Shown here piece by piece: positions 47,540 to 60,200 of a stretch of DNA of 64,000 bases (within the stretch, counting starts at the first letter, position 1; the number at the start of each line of letters is the position of its first letter). The stretch is taken from NCBI GenBank assembly GCA_963402885.1, contig OY727094.1:1366501-1430500 (forward strand), given 5' to 3'. The notes below the pieces were generated by a model, which did not search any database, was not told where the DNA came from, and worked only from the letters and a program-made list of their open reading frames with translations. The translations under genes and the position numbers were made by a program. Source of the DNA: Antedon bifida. Lineage: Eukaryota > Echinodermata > Crinoidea > Comatulida > Antedonidae.

Positions 47540-48960
47540 ATTATTCTGAATCAAATCGGCACGTTTATATGCTGTGCCTAGATTATGGCTGATACAAAAT
47601 AGTCAACATGCTAGCACACACTTCGCGCGCATCATCTACAGTAGGCCTACTATAATATACCTCTCTCAGCTGCAGTGATGTCACAGAGAGGAGGTGGTAG
47701 ATATGCGCTCAACAGAAACATGTTTATGATAGCCTAGTTCATTTTTCGAAAGTTCATTTTGCACATTCCAGTATTTTGCCATTTGAACGTAATTGCACTA
47801 AGCAACATTTACATACAATGTTTCCAGTTTATTTAAGGTCACGTATAGGCCAGATTTGAAATTAATGTTTGTAATGTTTTTATAAATATTATTATACTGT
47901 TTATCTACGAAATTACTATAATATATTTTTTATCGTAAACAAAAAGAAGTTTGTTGGTTTCAACATGTATTTGAAGACAATGTAAGTAGATGTGAGTAGG
48001 GAGTTGTTTTTAAAATTGATTTAATATTAACTTAATATTCCACGCCTGTTCCTTTTCCTAATAATAGAAACGTGTAGTTACCAGATATTACGTAACGGTG
48101 TGTTAGGAAATAATCTGTATTTTGAAATGGTTCTTAGGCCTTCCGTTATTTCACTAAATTTCACCATTATACCAATCTTGTTTCGACGACCATGACTTAT
48201 ATACATTTGTGTTGTAATTTAATTATACAAGAACATAAAAAAATATATATATGCTACTTTTTCTGGCTGTTTTACTTTTATCGTTTTGATTTTGCTTTTG
48301 TTAATTTTATTTGTATCTCCATTGAGATCCAGCCACCGATACCCACAGCATTGTCATTTTGTCAGTGCTTATTTTATTTGTATCTCCATTGAGATCCAGC
48401 CACTGATACCCACAGCATTGTCATTTTTTCAGTGCTTATTTTATTTTGTATCTCCATTGAGATTCAGCCACTGATACCCACAGCATTGTCATTTTTTCAG
48501 TAATTTGCCTTTGGATTTATATATAATATTCACTTACAATTTCGAACTAAAAACCGTGACGTATTCAGTGACGTAATACAGGTAATTAAATGTACTTTAA
48601 ATGCCAAAACACTACTACATTCCCTTTCAGTACAAATATTTTACCCGGTTTTTGGTACTGTATCTACAAACATGGTACAATATTATAGTCGATTCCGTGA
48701 TATAGCGTCACATGTAAGTCCCATGTGAAATATGTATCATGATGAGTATTTTAAGATAATCGGTTATTATGTATACTTGATTTTTAAATATAATATAGCT
48801 AATGTTTACCGCAATGCTTTCCTTAATGTTAATTGTTCAACATTTCCACGTTTTTTGTATTTTCAATGTAATTTATGATATTGCTTTAAATAAAAATAAA
48901 TCACTATCTTGTTAAAAATATGTATGTTCTATGAAAATAAATATAGTCTTTATCGTCTTT
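47540..48960 (+). other. Probable 3' UTR and downstream region of the kinase gene
   Basis: No coding sequence is seen. Candidate poly(A) signals are AATAAAAATAAA near 48890 and AATAAATA near 48936. A 67 bp tandem repeat (48300-48502) lies within. The UTR extent is inferred from the signals only. Confidence 0.45.
48300..48502. repeat. 67 bp tandem repeat, three copies
   Basis: Three units of TTTGTATCTCCATTGAGATC followed by CAGCCACTGATACCCACAGC and ATTGTCATTTTTTCAGT. Each contains a small palindrome (ATCTCCATTGAGAT). Probably in the kinase 3' UTR. Confidence 0.9.
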
Positions 48961-49743
48961 GAGGCAGTAGCACTCTTTTTAAAAGAAAGTGAATCCTATA
49001 AGAAATCTCAACCATGCTGATGCTTCTGAAAATAAATTTATTTAATTTCTTAACAATATAATAATTATTATTAAGGAAACGAACACATAAGCTAGACGGG
49101 GATTTTCGCGCCGTGCCTTTAGGCAGATATATTCAAGAGGACGGAAGGAAACTGTATCACGTGGAAGCTTATAGACCTAGTTTACTAAGGCTGAAAAATT
49201 GATGTTTTAAAGTCGAACTAGGCATGCGCAAACCCCAAGGCACGACTGAGAGAAGAGAGTCTATGAGATGTATGCTGACAGTAATCTGTAAGACCTGTTC
49301 AATAAACAATGTTTTCGTTTTATTTTATTTTTATTATTTTGGCTGCAACGTAGTTAATTAAATAATTGTTGATTTATTTAAAGAATTGTTTGAGTGAGTG
49401 AGTAGTTTGTCAGCGACTGGGAAATTAGAAATTTATTCATGGGTCACTACGACCACCTTTACTGAATATACAGTGCTTTAGCTTAACAGTTTAGGATTAT
49501 ATTTTATGTTCTGTAGTAGGCCATGACTTTGTTCAGTTCAGGCTATATTTATTTAGTTACACAAAATAATTACTACTGATTTTTAAACCAAAAAAAATTG
49601 ATAATAAATCGTTATTTCTTAAATTAACAAATAGAAAATTTTTAAAAAGCATTATTTAATGATTAAAGAATAATAATTAAGATTGTTACGTCAACAAGTT
49701 TGAGTGGCGTTGTTTGTGGAAGGTTATGATGAATTATAATTAA

Positions 49744-49780
49744 CTAGATGGTACGCTCGCTTCGCTCGCGTACCATCTAG
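49744..49780. repeat. Short palindrome
   Basis: CTAGATGGTACGC at 49744-49756 and its exact reverse complement at 49768-49780, around a TCGCTTCGCTC centre. It probably marks the end of a mobile element. Confidence 0.8.
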
Positions 49781-50887
49781 GTCGTGTCCACAGATGGTTC
49801 ACGAATACACAGTAATTTCAGCGTCAAAAAACTGGCGATTTCAAATGTACGTACCGCAGGACTATAAATACATTGTCGTTTTCAGAAACGAATAAATAGA
49901 CACGATAATTAATGTAGTCAACTAAAATTAGCACACTGGGAATTAGGCCTACTTCCGAAGGAGAAACTTGTCAAAATGAGTCCAAAAAACTAAAACTGTC
50001 CCTGTTATAGTCGATTGAAATAGTAAAGTACATGTAACGATACACCACTACGACGTTTATATTTTTTATAATTACTAATTAATACAATAAACAGTAACCA
50101 CATTCACAGTAAGAAAATTTCGATTCAAATGGCGACCAAAAATGGTTATTACGTACAGTATTTACAATATTGTCAAAGTATTGCAATGCTGTATCTCAGT
50201 TTTAAGTTTATTCTCAAAGGGCCCATAAATTTACCTACTTGTGTTAAACCATGGAGGGCTCATAAATTTACCTACAAACTGGGAGTCTGAGAGATTGGAA
50301 TGTTCCATTCATTGCAAATCAATACATTTGTATAAACGTATATTAAATCTATCAAAATAGTATTTTTTCAGAAAATCGGCCTGTCTTCAACATTATGATA
50401 CTGTACTCGAGCTGCTCAAGCGGTTTTCAGCTATTAAAAACAATTATCGTAGGAGGAGATAGGAAAATGCGAAGCATCCTCGTATATTGTGTGCAGGTAT
50501 TTTTTAAGAGGACATCCATTAGACAGTGTATACTACGGTCGGAAAACACCCCTATTTGGGGCAAATCGTTCAACCTAAATTCGTTTTAATTGTCAATAAC
50601 TAATTATCTAACTCAATTTAATTAGTAAACAGGGTTACATCTGGTGGTTTAAATCAGTACCGAGATTCTAACCAACTTTATATACCATCGAGTAAACATT
50701 CTAGAAATAACGCGCGATTTACCGAATTTTGCCCTTACGTAAATTTATATATAGATATAGCTATGTTCACATTCTTAATTTAACTTAAAGTAAATATAAC
50801 GTAGATTAAACTAAATAGTTGCAAAGTTAAAACCAATCAAACATTTTTTTAATAGATATTCACTGTCCTTAAACCCAGGCATAGAGT

Positions 50888-51083
50888 AAAGCCTGTTTTC
50901 CTGTCAACGTTAGTCGACGCTATCGTTAACAATATTCGGCGATCTTCTTAAAATTTTAAATTTACAGGAAAAGGTACTCGCTACCGTTATCATTTCAACT
51001 TGATCGTTTTCTAACGATCGTCGTTGAACTGGTAACGATCAACGACGATAGCGTCGAATAACGTCGACAGGAAAACAGGCTTA
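50888..51083. mobile_element. MITE with about 40 bp terminal inverted repeats (family E)
   Basis: Left AAAGCCTGTTTTCCTGTCAA and, after three bases, AGTCGACGCTATCGTT. Right AACGATAGCGTCG... mirrored to ACAGGAAAACAGGCTTA with few mismatches. The interior also contains ACGATC palindromes. Non-coding, 196 bp. Confidence 0.88.
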
Positions 51084-51430
51084 AGAGGTGAATGACATTA
51101 CATAACGATTGTTTTTTACATTTCATTTTTAAGCATGATGGAATTTATTTTTCTAATTAATGTTGTCAATAATGTGATTATAACATTCAAATCCTGTTTC
51201 CTACGTAATCAATATTTTATTTATGAATATTAATCGGCCTACCATAATAAATTCCGAGAAACTTTCAGGATGTTTACTTACACTGGTTATATATATACAT
51301 TATTTACAGTATTCTATTTTTTACTCTTTTGGTACTCTGAAAGTCATTTGCACCTCTTTCCTGGTCGCGCGTGTTATTTTGTGGATCTTGACCTTCTTGT
51401 TTTAATCAAATTTACAGAGAAACACGGTAA

Positions 51431-51461
<31 letters not shown>

Positions 51462-51947
51462 TACTGTTATTGACTACTACCAGGATTGCCAATTACTACA
51501 ATAATGTGCCGATTTAAATGTCTAAAATGTTTATTCTATATTAGTACATCGTGTTTTAACTATTCCAGTATTTGAATATAGTAAGTAAATAAAAATACAC
51601 AAATACAGTTCAGACTTCCAAGAGCCTCTGTTGAATTATATAACAGAATGTTGTTAATAGTTAATTTGATTAATTGCTTTTTCATATTATTATATAGTAC
51701 TACCTGTAACCTCCACTTTAAATGTTAATTTCTAAAAATATGGTTTTCAAATTACGATATATAGGCCTATATATATATTTTTTAGTGATCTTTTAAAATT
51801 ATAATAAATGATTTCAGAGAGTTTTCTATCACTAAATTCACAAATACACTGTAATTTACATTTGCTGTCATTGAGAACAAAACTAAGTGTTTACATACAA
51901 AAATAATGTTTTCCTACTGTGTTACCGTATGTTGATATTATATATAT

Positions 51948-52186
51948 ACTTCAAAACATAGGGAGAGAGATTGATCTTAAATGAAAGACTGTTTGATTGT
52001 CTGGTGCAGCTAGGTAAACTGTATGTTCCTAGATTTATATACGGCATCTTCATGTCACACAGGAATAAAATAAGCCCACCCCTTTGTTTTTCAAGATTGG
52101 AATACGTTTTAATAATTTGATCGATTCTCGTTTAATGACTGCTGAGCTTTCATTTAAGATCAATCTCTCTCCCTATGTTTTGAAGT
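51948..52186. mobile_element. MITE with perfect 40 bp terminal inverted repeats (family F)
   Basis: ACTTCAAAACATAGGGAGAG at the left edge continues for 20 more bases. The right edge (ending CCCTATGTTTTGAAGT) is its exact reverse complement over 40 bp. Length 239 bp, no open frame. Perfect arms suggest recent mobility. Confidence 0.92.
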
Positions 52187-52244
52187 TCAGTAAGTTTTAC
52201 AAGATCGTAATTATAACCTAAGGTGTAGGTGTCATGAAATAGGT

Positions 52245-52565
52245 GTGGTTGTTCAAAGGGTGTTGTTGTCCTAGGGGCATAGCAGTTGGACTAGAGGGTA
52301 GTTGTCCTAGGAGGGTAGTTGTCTTAGAGGGTAGTTGTTTTAGGGGGTAGTTGTCCTAGGGGGTAGTTGTCCGGGTGGGAGTTGTCCTAAGGGGGTATTT
52401 GTCCTAGAGGGTAGTTGTCCTAAGAGGTAGTTGTCCGGGTGGAAGTTGTCCTAAGGGGGTAGTTGTCCTATGGGGTAATTGTCCGGGTGGTAGTTGTCCT
52501 AGGGGGTCATTGTCCGGGTGGTAGTTGTCCAGGTGGTAATTGTCCAGGGGGTAGTTGTCCGGATA
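52245..52565. repeat. G-rich minisatellite, 15-18 bp unit
   Basis: Many units of GTAGTTGTCCTAGGGG and GTAGTTGTCCGGGTGG; plus strand G-rich. Confidence 0.88.
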
Positions 52566-53363
52566 CGTGTGTGTACTCATATCTTTCTGAGTGTGCGCAG
52601 AATTGTATTAACCCTATCTTTTTACTCGATAGTCACGTGATGCGTCGCGATTTACGTAATAAGAACTATTGAATAATCGGGAGGAGTATCCTACACCCCC
52701 AATGCTAAGCCTCCATTTCCTACCTCCGAAGGACGACCACCTAGTCGACAGTCATGAAACATTAATTACTGTATCTTCTATAAATTTATCTTTTTTTTCT
52801 CTATTTTATATAGTTCATATTTTCTTAGCTATAACTACGAACCATCGTAAAATGCCCGATGAAGTGAAGCTTTTTGAAAGCTTGGGTAGTTACTTATTTG
52901 GTATTTGTAATTCAACCTAAAATAGTTTGTTTCATGACGTAACGCAATGACGTTACGAACGCCAAGGAAGTAGTTTGACTGATTATTATATCAAAAATGT
53001 CCGCTTCCGATTGTTTTAGTTACTGCGTGTACGTTGCGTCATATTATTAAGTACCGTAACTTCAAATTTAGCCATTGCCTAATTAAGGTATGATTTAAAC
53101 ATGTATGGTATATTGTTTAATAATAATGATAATGACAATATGATAATGAAACTGAATACATCATTCACCACCGATACCCGACAAATACAACTTAAAATTA
53201 TTGATTGACATGATCTACAATGTAACTAATTATCAGCCGTAGGCCTAGGAATTTGTTCCCTGTTAATTGAATAAATCCAAACGTCATTAATCATATTAAC
53301 CACTAACCACAAAGTTCTTCAACAACAAATAAAGAATAATAATAATAATTATTATTATTATGT

Positions 53364-53394
<31 letters not shown>

Positions 53395-53701
53395 GAATTT
53401 AATATAATTGTACATAATATAAGTACATTAATGTTACATAATTACATTACTCTTACATAATTACATTACCTAGGCTGGGGAACATAGTAACATTTTAACA
53501 ACCCTGAAGATGTTTTTAAAATTATGAACAAACAAATTTGCTGTAAAAGCATAAAAACAGATAGATAAAAAAAAATAATTATGAAACAGGAGAAACAGCA
53601 ATGTATGATCAATAACAATGTTTTTTCCTGTTCCTGCAACAACACACCGTATTGAGTAAGTAAGAAACTTTGTTTGTAAAACTGACTGAGAGTGATAATG
53701 A

Positions 53702-54172
53702 GCCCTGTTACAACCGGTAATGTAGAAAACGCCAGCTTATGTCGAAACAACCGTTAATGTAGAACAATCCACCGCTTATGTAGTAAAACCTCCAGCTTAT
53801 GTAGAAACACCAACAGCTTATGTAGTAAATAAAAATCAACACCAGCTAATGTAGAAACGGTCACCAGCTTATGTAGTAACGAAAATTGCCTCCCAGCTTA
53901 TGTAGTTACTATCGCCAGCTAATGTACAACATGTTATATATTTTACAAAAATGTCTAAATCATGGGCAAATGCATCGATCTTTACTTAGCTTTTAGTCTT
54001 TCCACCTCTCGTAAGCAACCAACTTTCTAAAACGACCACACATCGTAAGCTACCATCTCTGTTAAGGGACCGCTTAGCTGGAGGTTTTACTACATAAGCG
54101 GTGGCTTGTTCTACATTAACGGTTGTTTCGACATAAGCTGGCGTTTTCTACATTAACGGTTGTAACAAGCCC
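53702..54172. mobile_element. Foldback element with about 95 bp inverted arms
   Basis: The left arm (53702-53796) and right arm (54076-54172) are reverse complements with only a few mismatches, e.g. ACGCCAGCTTATGTCGAAAC opposite GTTTCGACATAAGCTGGCGT. Arms and the left part of the spacer are built of short units of the type CCAGCTTATGTAGTAA. Non-coding. It ends about 100 bp before the start codon of the Kunitz-NTR gene. Confidence 0.92.
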
Positions 54173-54186
54173 ATGGATCGTGTACA

Positions 54187-54196
54187 GTATATATAG
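54187..54196 (+). promoter_or_regulatory. Candidate TATA box of the Kunitz-NTR gene
   Basis: GTATATATAG lies 75-84 bp before the ATG at 54271. A plausible initiator (TCATAGT) is at about 54218, roughly 30 bp downstream of the TATA sequence, giving a short 5' UTR. The foldback element ends only about 15 bp upstream. Inferred from position and consensus only. Confidence 0.4.
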
Positions 54197-54270
54197 TATT
54201 CTTCTCCACAGCTGATTCATAGTGCTTTCCGTAGTCAGTAGTAAAGATCGCTATTTCTGAACGGAGCAAC

Positions 54271-57200
54271 ATGTATTTATTTCTCCTTATAGGTGACGTT
54301 TTAACATTCTGGATATTATCTATGACATGTATATCAGGAACAATTGCAATTGAGCGTAAGTAACTGTTTCATGAATGAAAAATATTGTTTATTTGTGTAG
54401 TATTTATAACAGATAGATAGCTTTACAGGCTAGGCCTAAGCCATCGTATACTAGCCAGGCCTAGACAGCGGTATGACACGGAATTATGTAGATGGCAGCA
54501 AAGGATTATCCGGTATAAAATTCTTTTCAGAGAGTGACGTTGAAACCCTAAATATATAAATGGTTGTATGTCTTCGATACATAATACAAAATGATGTGTG
54601 GGTCTATTTGATTTATTTCGATACCATACGAGAACAAAAATAGATAAAAACGAAACAAAAACTGCAATCATTTTGTATGGTACCGGAGATAGCCCTCCAA
54701 AAAGGGGGGATATTACATTATGAAGGGTCACTTCAACATAAAACACGCCTTCTGACAAAGATACACATTTTAAAATGTTAGAACAACCAAAAAACTACTG
54801 CACAATCAGTGTATAGGATACGACAAAGATAGGAAAATGTTTATATAGGCCACACGTCCATAAAGAAGGTAACGTCCGGATACGATTGATACATAATCAA
54901 AGTCAAATTAAATTTGTTTTTTTTATGATCAACTCTTATTACAACAATTACAACAATTATTATTATTCTTATTATTATTATTTTTATTATTATTTTTATT
55001 ATTATTATTTTTATTATTATTTTTATTATTATTATTTTTATTATTATTATTTATATTATTATTACGGTACGTGTTTTAATTATTTGATTAGAAAAAAAAA
55101 TTCGAGAAAGAGATAAAAAGATACGGTAATATGATGGTACGTTGGTAAGGTATCTGAGCACGTGCACGCAATTGCACATTATTAATTCATTTTTGGCAAT
55201 ACTGCTGTTTTTTGTTTTATAAAATAGAGCATTAGAATCATCACCGCCGCGATTCTAATAATTATAACCACTGTTCAATTTATAAATAGACCGGTTTAAT
55301 GTTTCTAGTATAAAATATGTGATTAAAAATGCGGATAAATTTTAAACACAAAGCATTAAGATCTGTCTACACTATCAAACTTAAAAAAAAAAAAAATGCG
55401 ATATGCCCAAGGACATGATGATATACATATCACTACCATATTTGGGCACATCACATTCTATGTTAGTGAACTCATCAGTGAACAGTATTATATATCTAAA
55501 AACATTTGCATATAATACATTTGTATGAATTGTTTGATTATAATCATCTGTGACCACGGACCCACAAATGCTGCCCGTTACAAACAGCGCGTCAACATTC
55601 TACCGCTGGTGAACACTGTGGTGTCTGTGGCCAATTATCAGTCTCACTCATTTCCATTTGATGTTTTTAAAATATAATTTCTAGACTAATACGCACAAAC
55701 AAACAGAACCCGGAATTAACATATTTAAAGGAAATAAAAGTTTTTTGCATTCGGTAATATTTTTTGCATTCTGAATTATGGTTTAAAAAATAAAGGAAAA
55801 TAAAATACGGTTGAAAAGGTATTCTGGGCATATAATGTTTCATGTCAAATCGTAGCTATGACCATAGAGTTATAAGATAATTATAATCTCCACAGGCCCT
55901 ATGCTCATGTCTAATAATTGTCATTGCAATGTCTCTAACCTTATTAACTCAAACAATAACTAAACGCCTTAGCGTCTATCTGTCTTTTTGTTAACAGCCT
56001 AGTTTTATCCGAATCTCGTAAATCTTGGCCAAAATTGTCTATTATGACACAAAGCCTCGACAGAGTTTGATTTTGAAGAACACGGTCAAAGCTCAAAGTC
56101 AGAAAAAACAGGTTAAATTTGGTTTTTTTTATGGTCAACTCTTATTACAACAATTAGGCGTTTTCAAATACACTGTATTTACATTTGTTTTTTTATTGTT
56201 TTTTAACGTAGGTCAATGGAAAGAGGATGTCACAGCTGTGGGTAAGAAAATGTGATAATACTAAATCCATATTTACATCACCAAAATATATCATTTTTTT
56301 CATTTCAAAATTGTTGGTACTTACTGATACTTGTTGGCGCGTGCGTTAAAAATGTATTGTCCCCCCCAAAAAACATGAAAAATGAAGATTAATAAAATCA
56401 CACTTTGAATAGGCCATTTTTCAGTTTTATAGTTCACTTTCATAAAAAAAAACACAATGACGTCACTTTAAAACAAAATAAATGGTTAAATATGGGTGTG
56501 TGGGGCCGTGTTTCCGCAGCCAAAAATTAACCGATAATTAACCGATAAACTGCCCGTGGAAACGGAGTTTAACCGATTCCACTCGACAAAAAATAACCGA
56601 TAGTTATCTCATTCAAATCGGATAAATGCGATAATTTTTAACTTTTGACATGAAGGAAAAACCGTTGCGTTGTGATTGGGCTCTTAGTTTTTTGCATTCT
56701 GAATTATGGTTAAAAAATAACCGTTTGTTGATGGCTACGGAAACACGGCCTTTAAAACTAGATATAGAAAACTGAGCCACTATAATAAGCATGAATACAT
56801 TACGCAAACCCTAACCTATAACAATACTAGTGTAATAATTATGCAATGAATTAATTATAAAAATATATACAGTATTGTTTTAATCCCCCTGGTTAATAAT
56901 GGAACGATCCATCTAGTGGTCGACTAGTTTTCTAATTTGTAGAAATGAAACTAGAAAACTCAGATCTTGAAATCTGAGATTTCTAGATCTAAAAAACACC
57001 CGTCAAATCTAAAATCCAACAATCCATTGTCTAACAATGATAATTACAATGTTCAACAATGATAAAAACAATGAATGTTTACGCGTACGTCAAGTTTGTC
57101 TCTCTTGTGTTCTGTTGATGTTCCATGACACTCATTTTAAATGCTAATTTATAAACGAAAATAAAACCAGAATGTTATTATCAGGTTGCTTTTGAAGAGT

Positions 57201-60200
57201 GGAGCAATGTCCAGCAATGTACTAATTAATACGATATGATGTCGACAAAACTAAAACATTATTGTTTTTTCATTATCATTAATCCGTAAATTGATCCGTG
57301 GTGTCATGGTGTTTCGTATTAAAACTCGAGTTCACATTTTACATTTAAACTGTACATCGTTCATTTTTTTCATTTATCATAATCATCATAATTTGTATTT
57401 TCGTCATGTTCGTGCTATTATTTTCGAGATTAATATAGTGGGTTTACGCAACAGGACAATAAACGACGGATGTAGCATATTTGACGCTTAAGCTAGGTTC
57501 CCACTAGGACGTAAGCGCAAGGCAAGCAATTTGACCAATCACATGCGATGGATTATTCGAACTGTCGCTTGTCATTGACCAACTCGCTTGCTTTGTGCGT
57601 ACGTACGTCTTTGTGTTGCATCCTAGCGTGAACCAAGCTTTGTCGAGAACGTCATGCGTAAGAAAGCGTTACGTTATTACGCAGGTCGTCGTATTTCTAC
57701 CGGCTTGTTTCGTAAACTTACTATTTAGTATATTCTTTTTTTTTACGTTATAGCAACAACCGAAATAACAGAGATTTATACAACCATTGGTAAGATTAGA
57801 ATATCAACATTTTATCATATTTAATCTTCATTATTCATGGATATTTTTACTAGCCCATTGTTGTATAGTATGTTCACAAACGTAGTGCATACTTTATTTA
57901 TATTTATCAAAAAATCCGTTGTAAGGTGATTTGACATGGATAGTACATACAAGAAGTCCATGTAAAACAGTACTACGGTACACGGTAAGGCCTACATTGA
58001 TTGTTTGTATATACTACATTAATGCCTTACAGATATGTCATAAATCAAGCAATAGGCCTATACGTGCAGCGCATATCAATATTAGCATTTTTTAAAATTA
58101 CATATTTTGAGTGATTTTCTAAAAACTGTTTTTACTATAGTACATGGATTTGTACATGGATAAATAAATGAACAAATTCCATGTACTCGGTACATGGACT
58201 TTTCCAAAAAATAGGAAAAGGTATGATAACACAATAAAGGTGCACATGTATCAATATTATAAGATTAAATTGAATTGTATGTATAATGTATATCTTCACT
58301 CTGTTCATAAAACATTATTATTATATTATTATTAATATTATACACAATACTACGCACAGTAACACCTACATCTACATGTTCACTTTCTGTATAATTATGT
58401 ATTTTTAAGCAACTACTTATGCATTATACCTCATAGCTTTTGGAAGGGTCTAGGCACGTTGCCACCTAGCCCTTTGCCACTCGGCACGTTGCCACCCGGC
58501 CTTTTGCCGCCACCTTAGGCCCTTTGTCACCTAGGCCATTTGCCAGTACTTTTTCTAAAGAATGTAAACTAAATGAATGAATCACGACCATACATGTTAT
58601 TGTCTGCATCACAAATATCATCTGTTATTAAATCACCCAACTAACTCCTAACTATTTTGCTTGTTTGTCCATGTTAACATACCCATATAGTATCCCAAAA
58701 ACCCATACTATCTGAAAAGAAGCCCAGTGACTGCAATTCGAGAGGGATTGGCTTCTTTTCGAGTGCTTAGCTTTTCATCCGAAACCCATAGAAAAAATAT
58801 TCAGGATTTCTACCTTAAAACGTTTGGGAAATAGAATACGACTGATACTCAGCAGATCTCCTCTATATGAAAAAAGTTAATTATTATTATGGTCTCAGTG
58901 TGTTTAACATAATAATCATATCACAACATGAAAATACATTTTTTTAAACCAAAACATGTTTTCTTTCAGTTGCAAAAGAATACGAGAATAATAAAGGTAA
59001 AGTACGATATACTGTATGGCTAGTATTTTTATTTAGCTCAAACAATAATAAATCCCAAATGTATCAAATAAATTTATAAAAATACTAAGCAAGCAATTTA
59101 CTTTCAGGTACCGATGAGCCTTCCATAAATGATACAGGTAATGTACGATATAATAAGCTGCTATTTCAAATTAGAATAATAACTTACTGCAATGTTTAGA
59201 CAAATAAAACGCCTGTTTAAAAATAAAAAGTCGTCTCTTCTCAAATTGAATCTTCACCAACAGCACCTAAACGTGTTGTCAGGTTAACTCGAAAAAGAAA
59301 AGGGCCTATAAAAAGGCTAAAGCAAAACCAGAAAATGTCAATTTTTGAAAACATTGTAAAATATATGTGTAAAAAGAGTAACAAACTCAAAATACCAGAA
59401 AACTTTTTGGGCGTTCGTTAATGCTAAACGACGTAAATGCTTTCCAACAAGTTTTAAGTTTGACAACATCACAACAGATGATCCTAGTTGAACATTTTTG
59501 TATCGATTCGTCGGACCGGATCCGTGCCTTAACAGGTGTGAAAGACACTGTATCCGAGATTCCTGCTGGGTTTAAGTACAGCAGTGTGGTCCATGCCAAC
59601 TGCTTTGAAGAAGAATTAATATAATAATAATGTAATGTTCCATTGTACAATCAATACAAAAAAACAAAACATAATGTTAACTGATATTTTTTCGTTTAGT
59701 ATGTGCACTACCAAAAAAGCATGGTTTTGGACCATTTGTATACAGTAGATGGTATGTTTTACATTTTTACTTTGGTCATTTACATCATAATTACCGTATT
59801 TTCTGATGTTACTCGCTAATCCATGATGATCTACATTTAAGTAAAAGATCATTAAAATGATGACTTTTATTAATAAAGATATTTTATCCCTTGAAAAAAA
59901 TATTTTTTAAACATTTTTGATTAATTGGCCTATAATGTCACATTTTTATTGACTTTGACCTAACATTGTATCTTTAAAAAAAGTGTATCTAATAAAGCCA
60001 TGATTTAAAGAAAACATAGACAACTGGAAGCCAACGTCAATGGGTTGGTAAAATCTCCCCTGGTAATACCATGAACCTATACAATTAGGATTAGGGTTAT
60101 GGTATAGTTTACTTCTTGACAGTTTCGTTAAACTTTACACGAACAGCTTCTTTAAAAACGGATGTTTCTATGAAAAAGATAATAGATATGATAAACGACA

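Larger units (their letters stand above)
48961..54186. other. Intergenic stretch with mobile elements and minisatellites; no gene recognised
   Basis: It contains a palindrome (49744-49780), two clear terminal-inverted-repeat elements (50888-51083, 51948-52186), a G-rich minisatellite (52245-52565), a degenerate family A-like stretch (about 52934-53045), an ATT microsatellite (53331-53400) and the foldback element 53702-54172. Short open frames are not supported by splice or homology signals. Confidence 0.65.

Noticed and set aside
54886..55116. 76-codon Tyr-rich open frame
   Set aside because: Translation of the TTA microsatellite.
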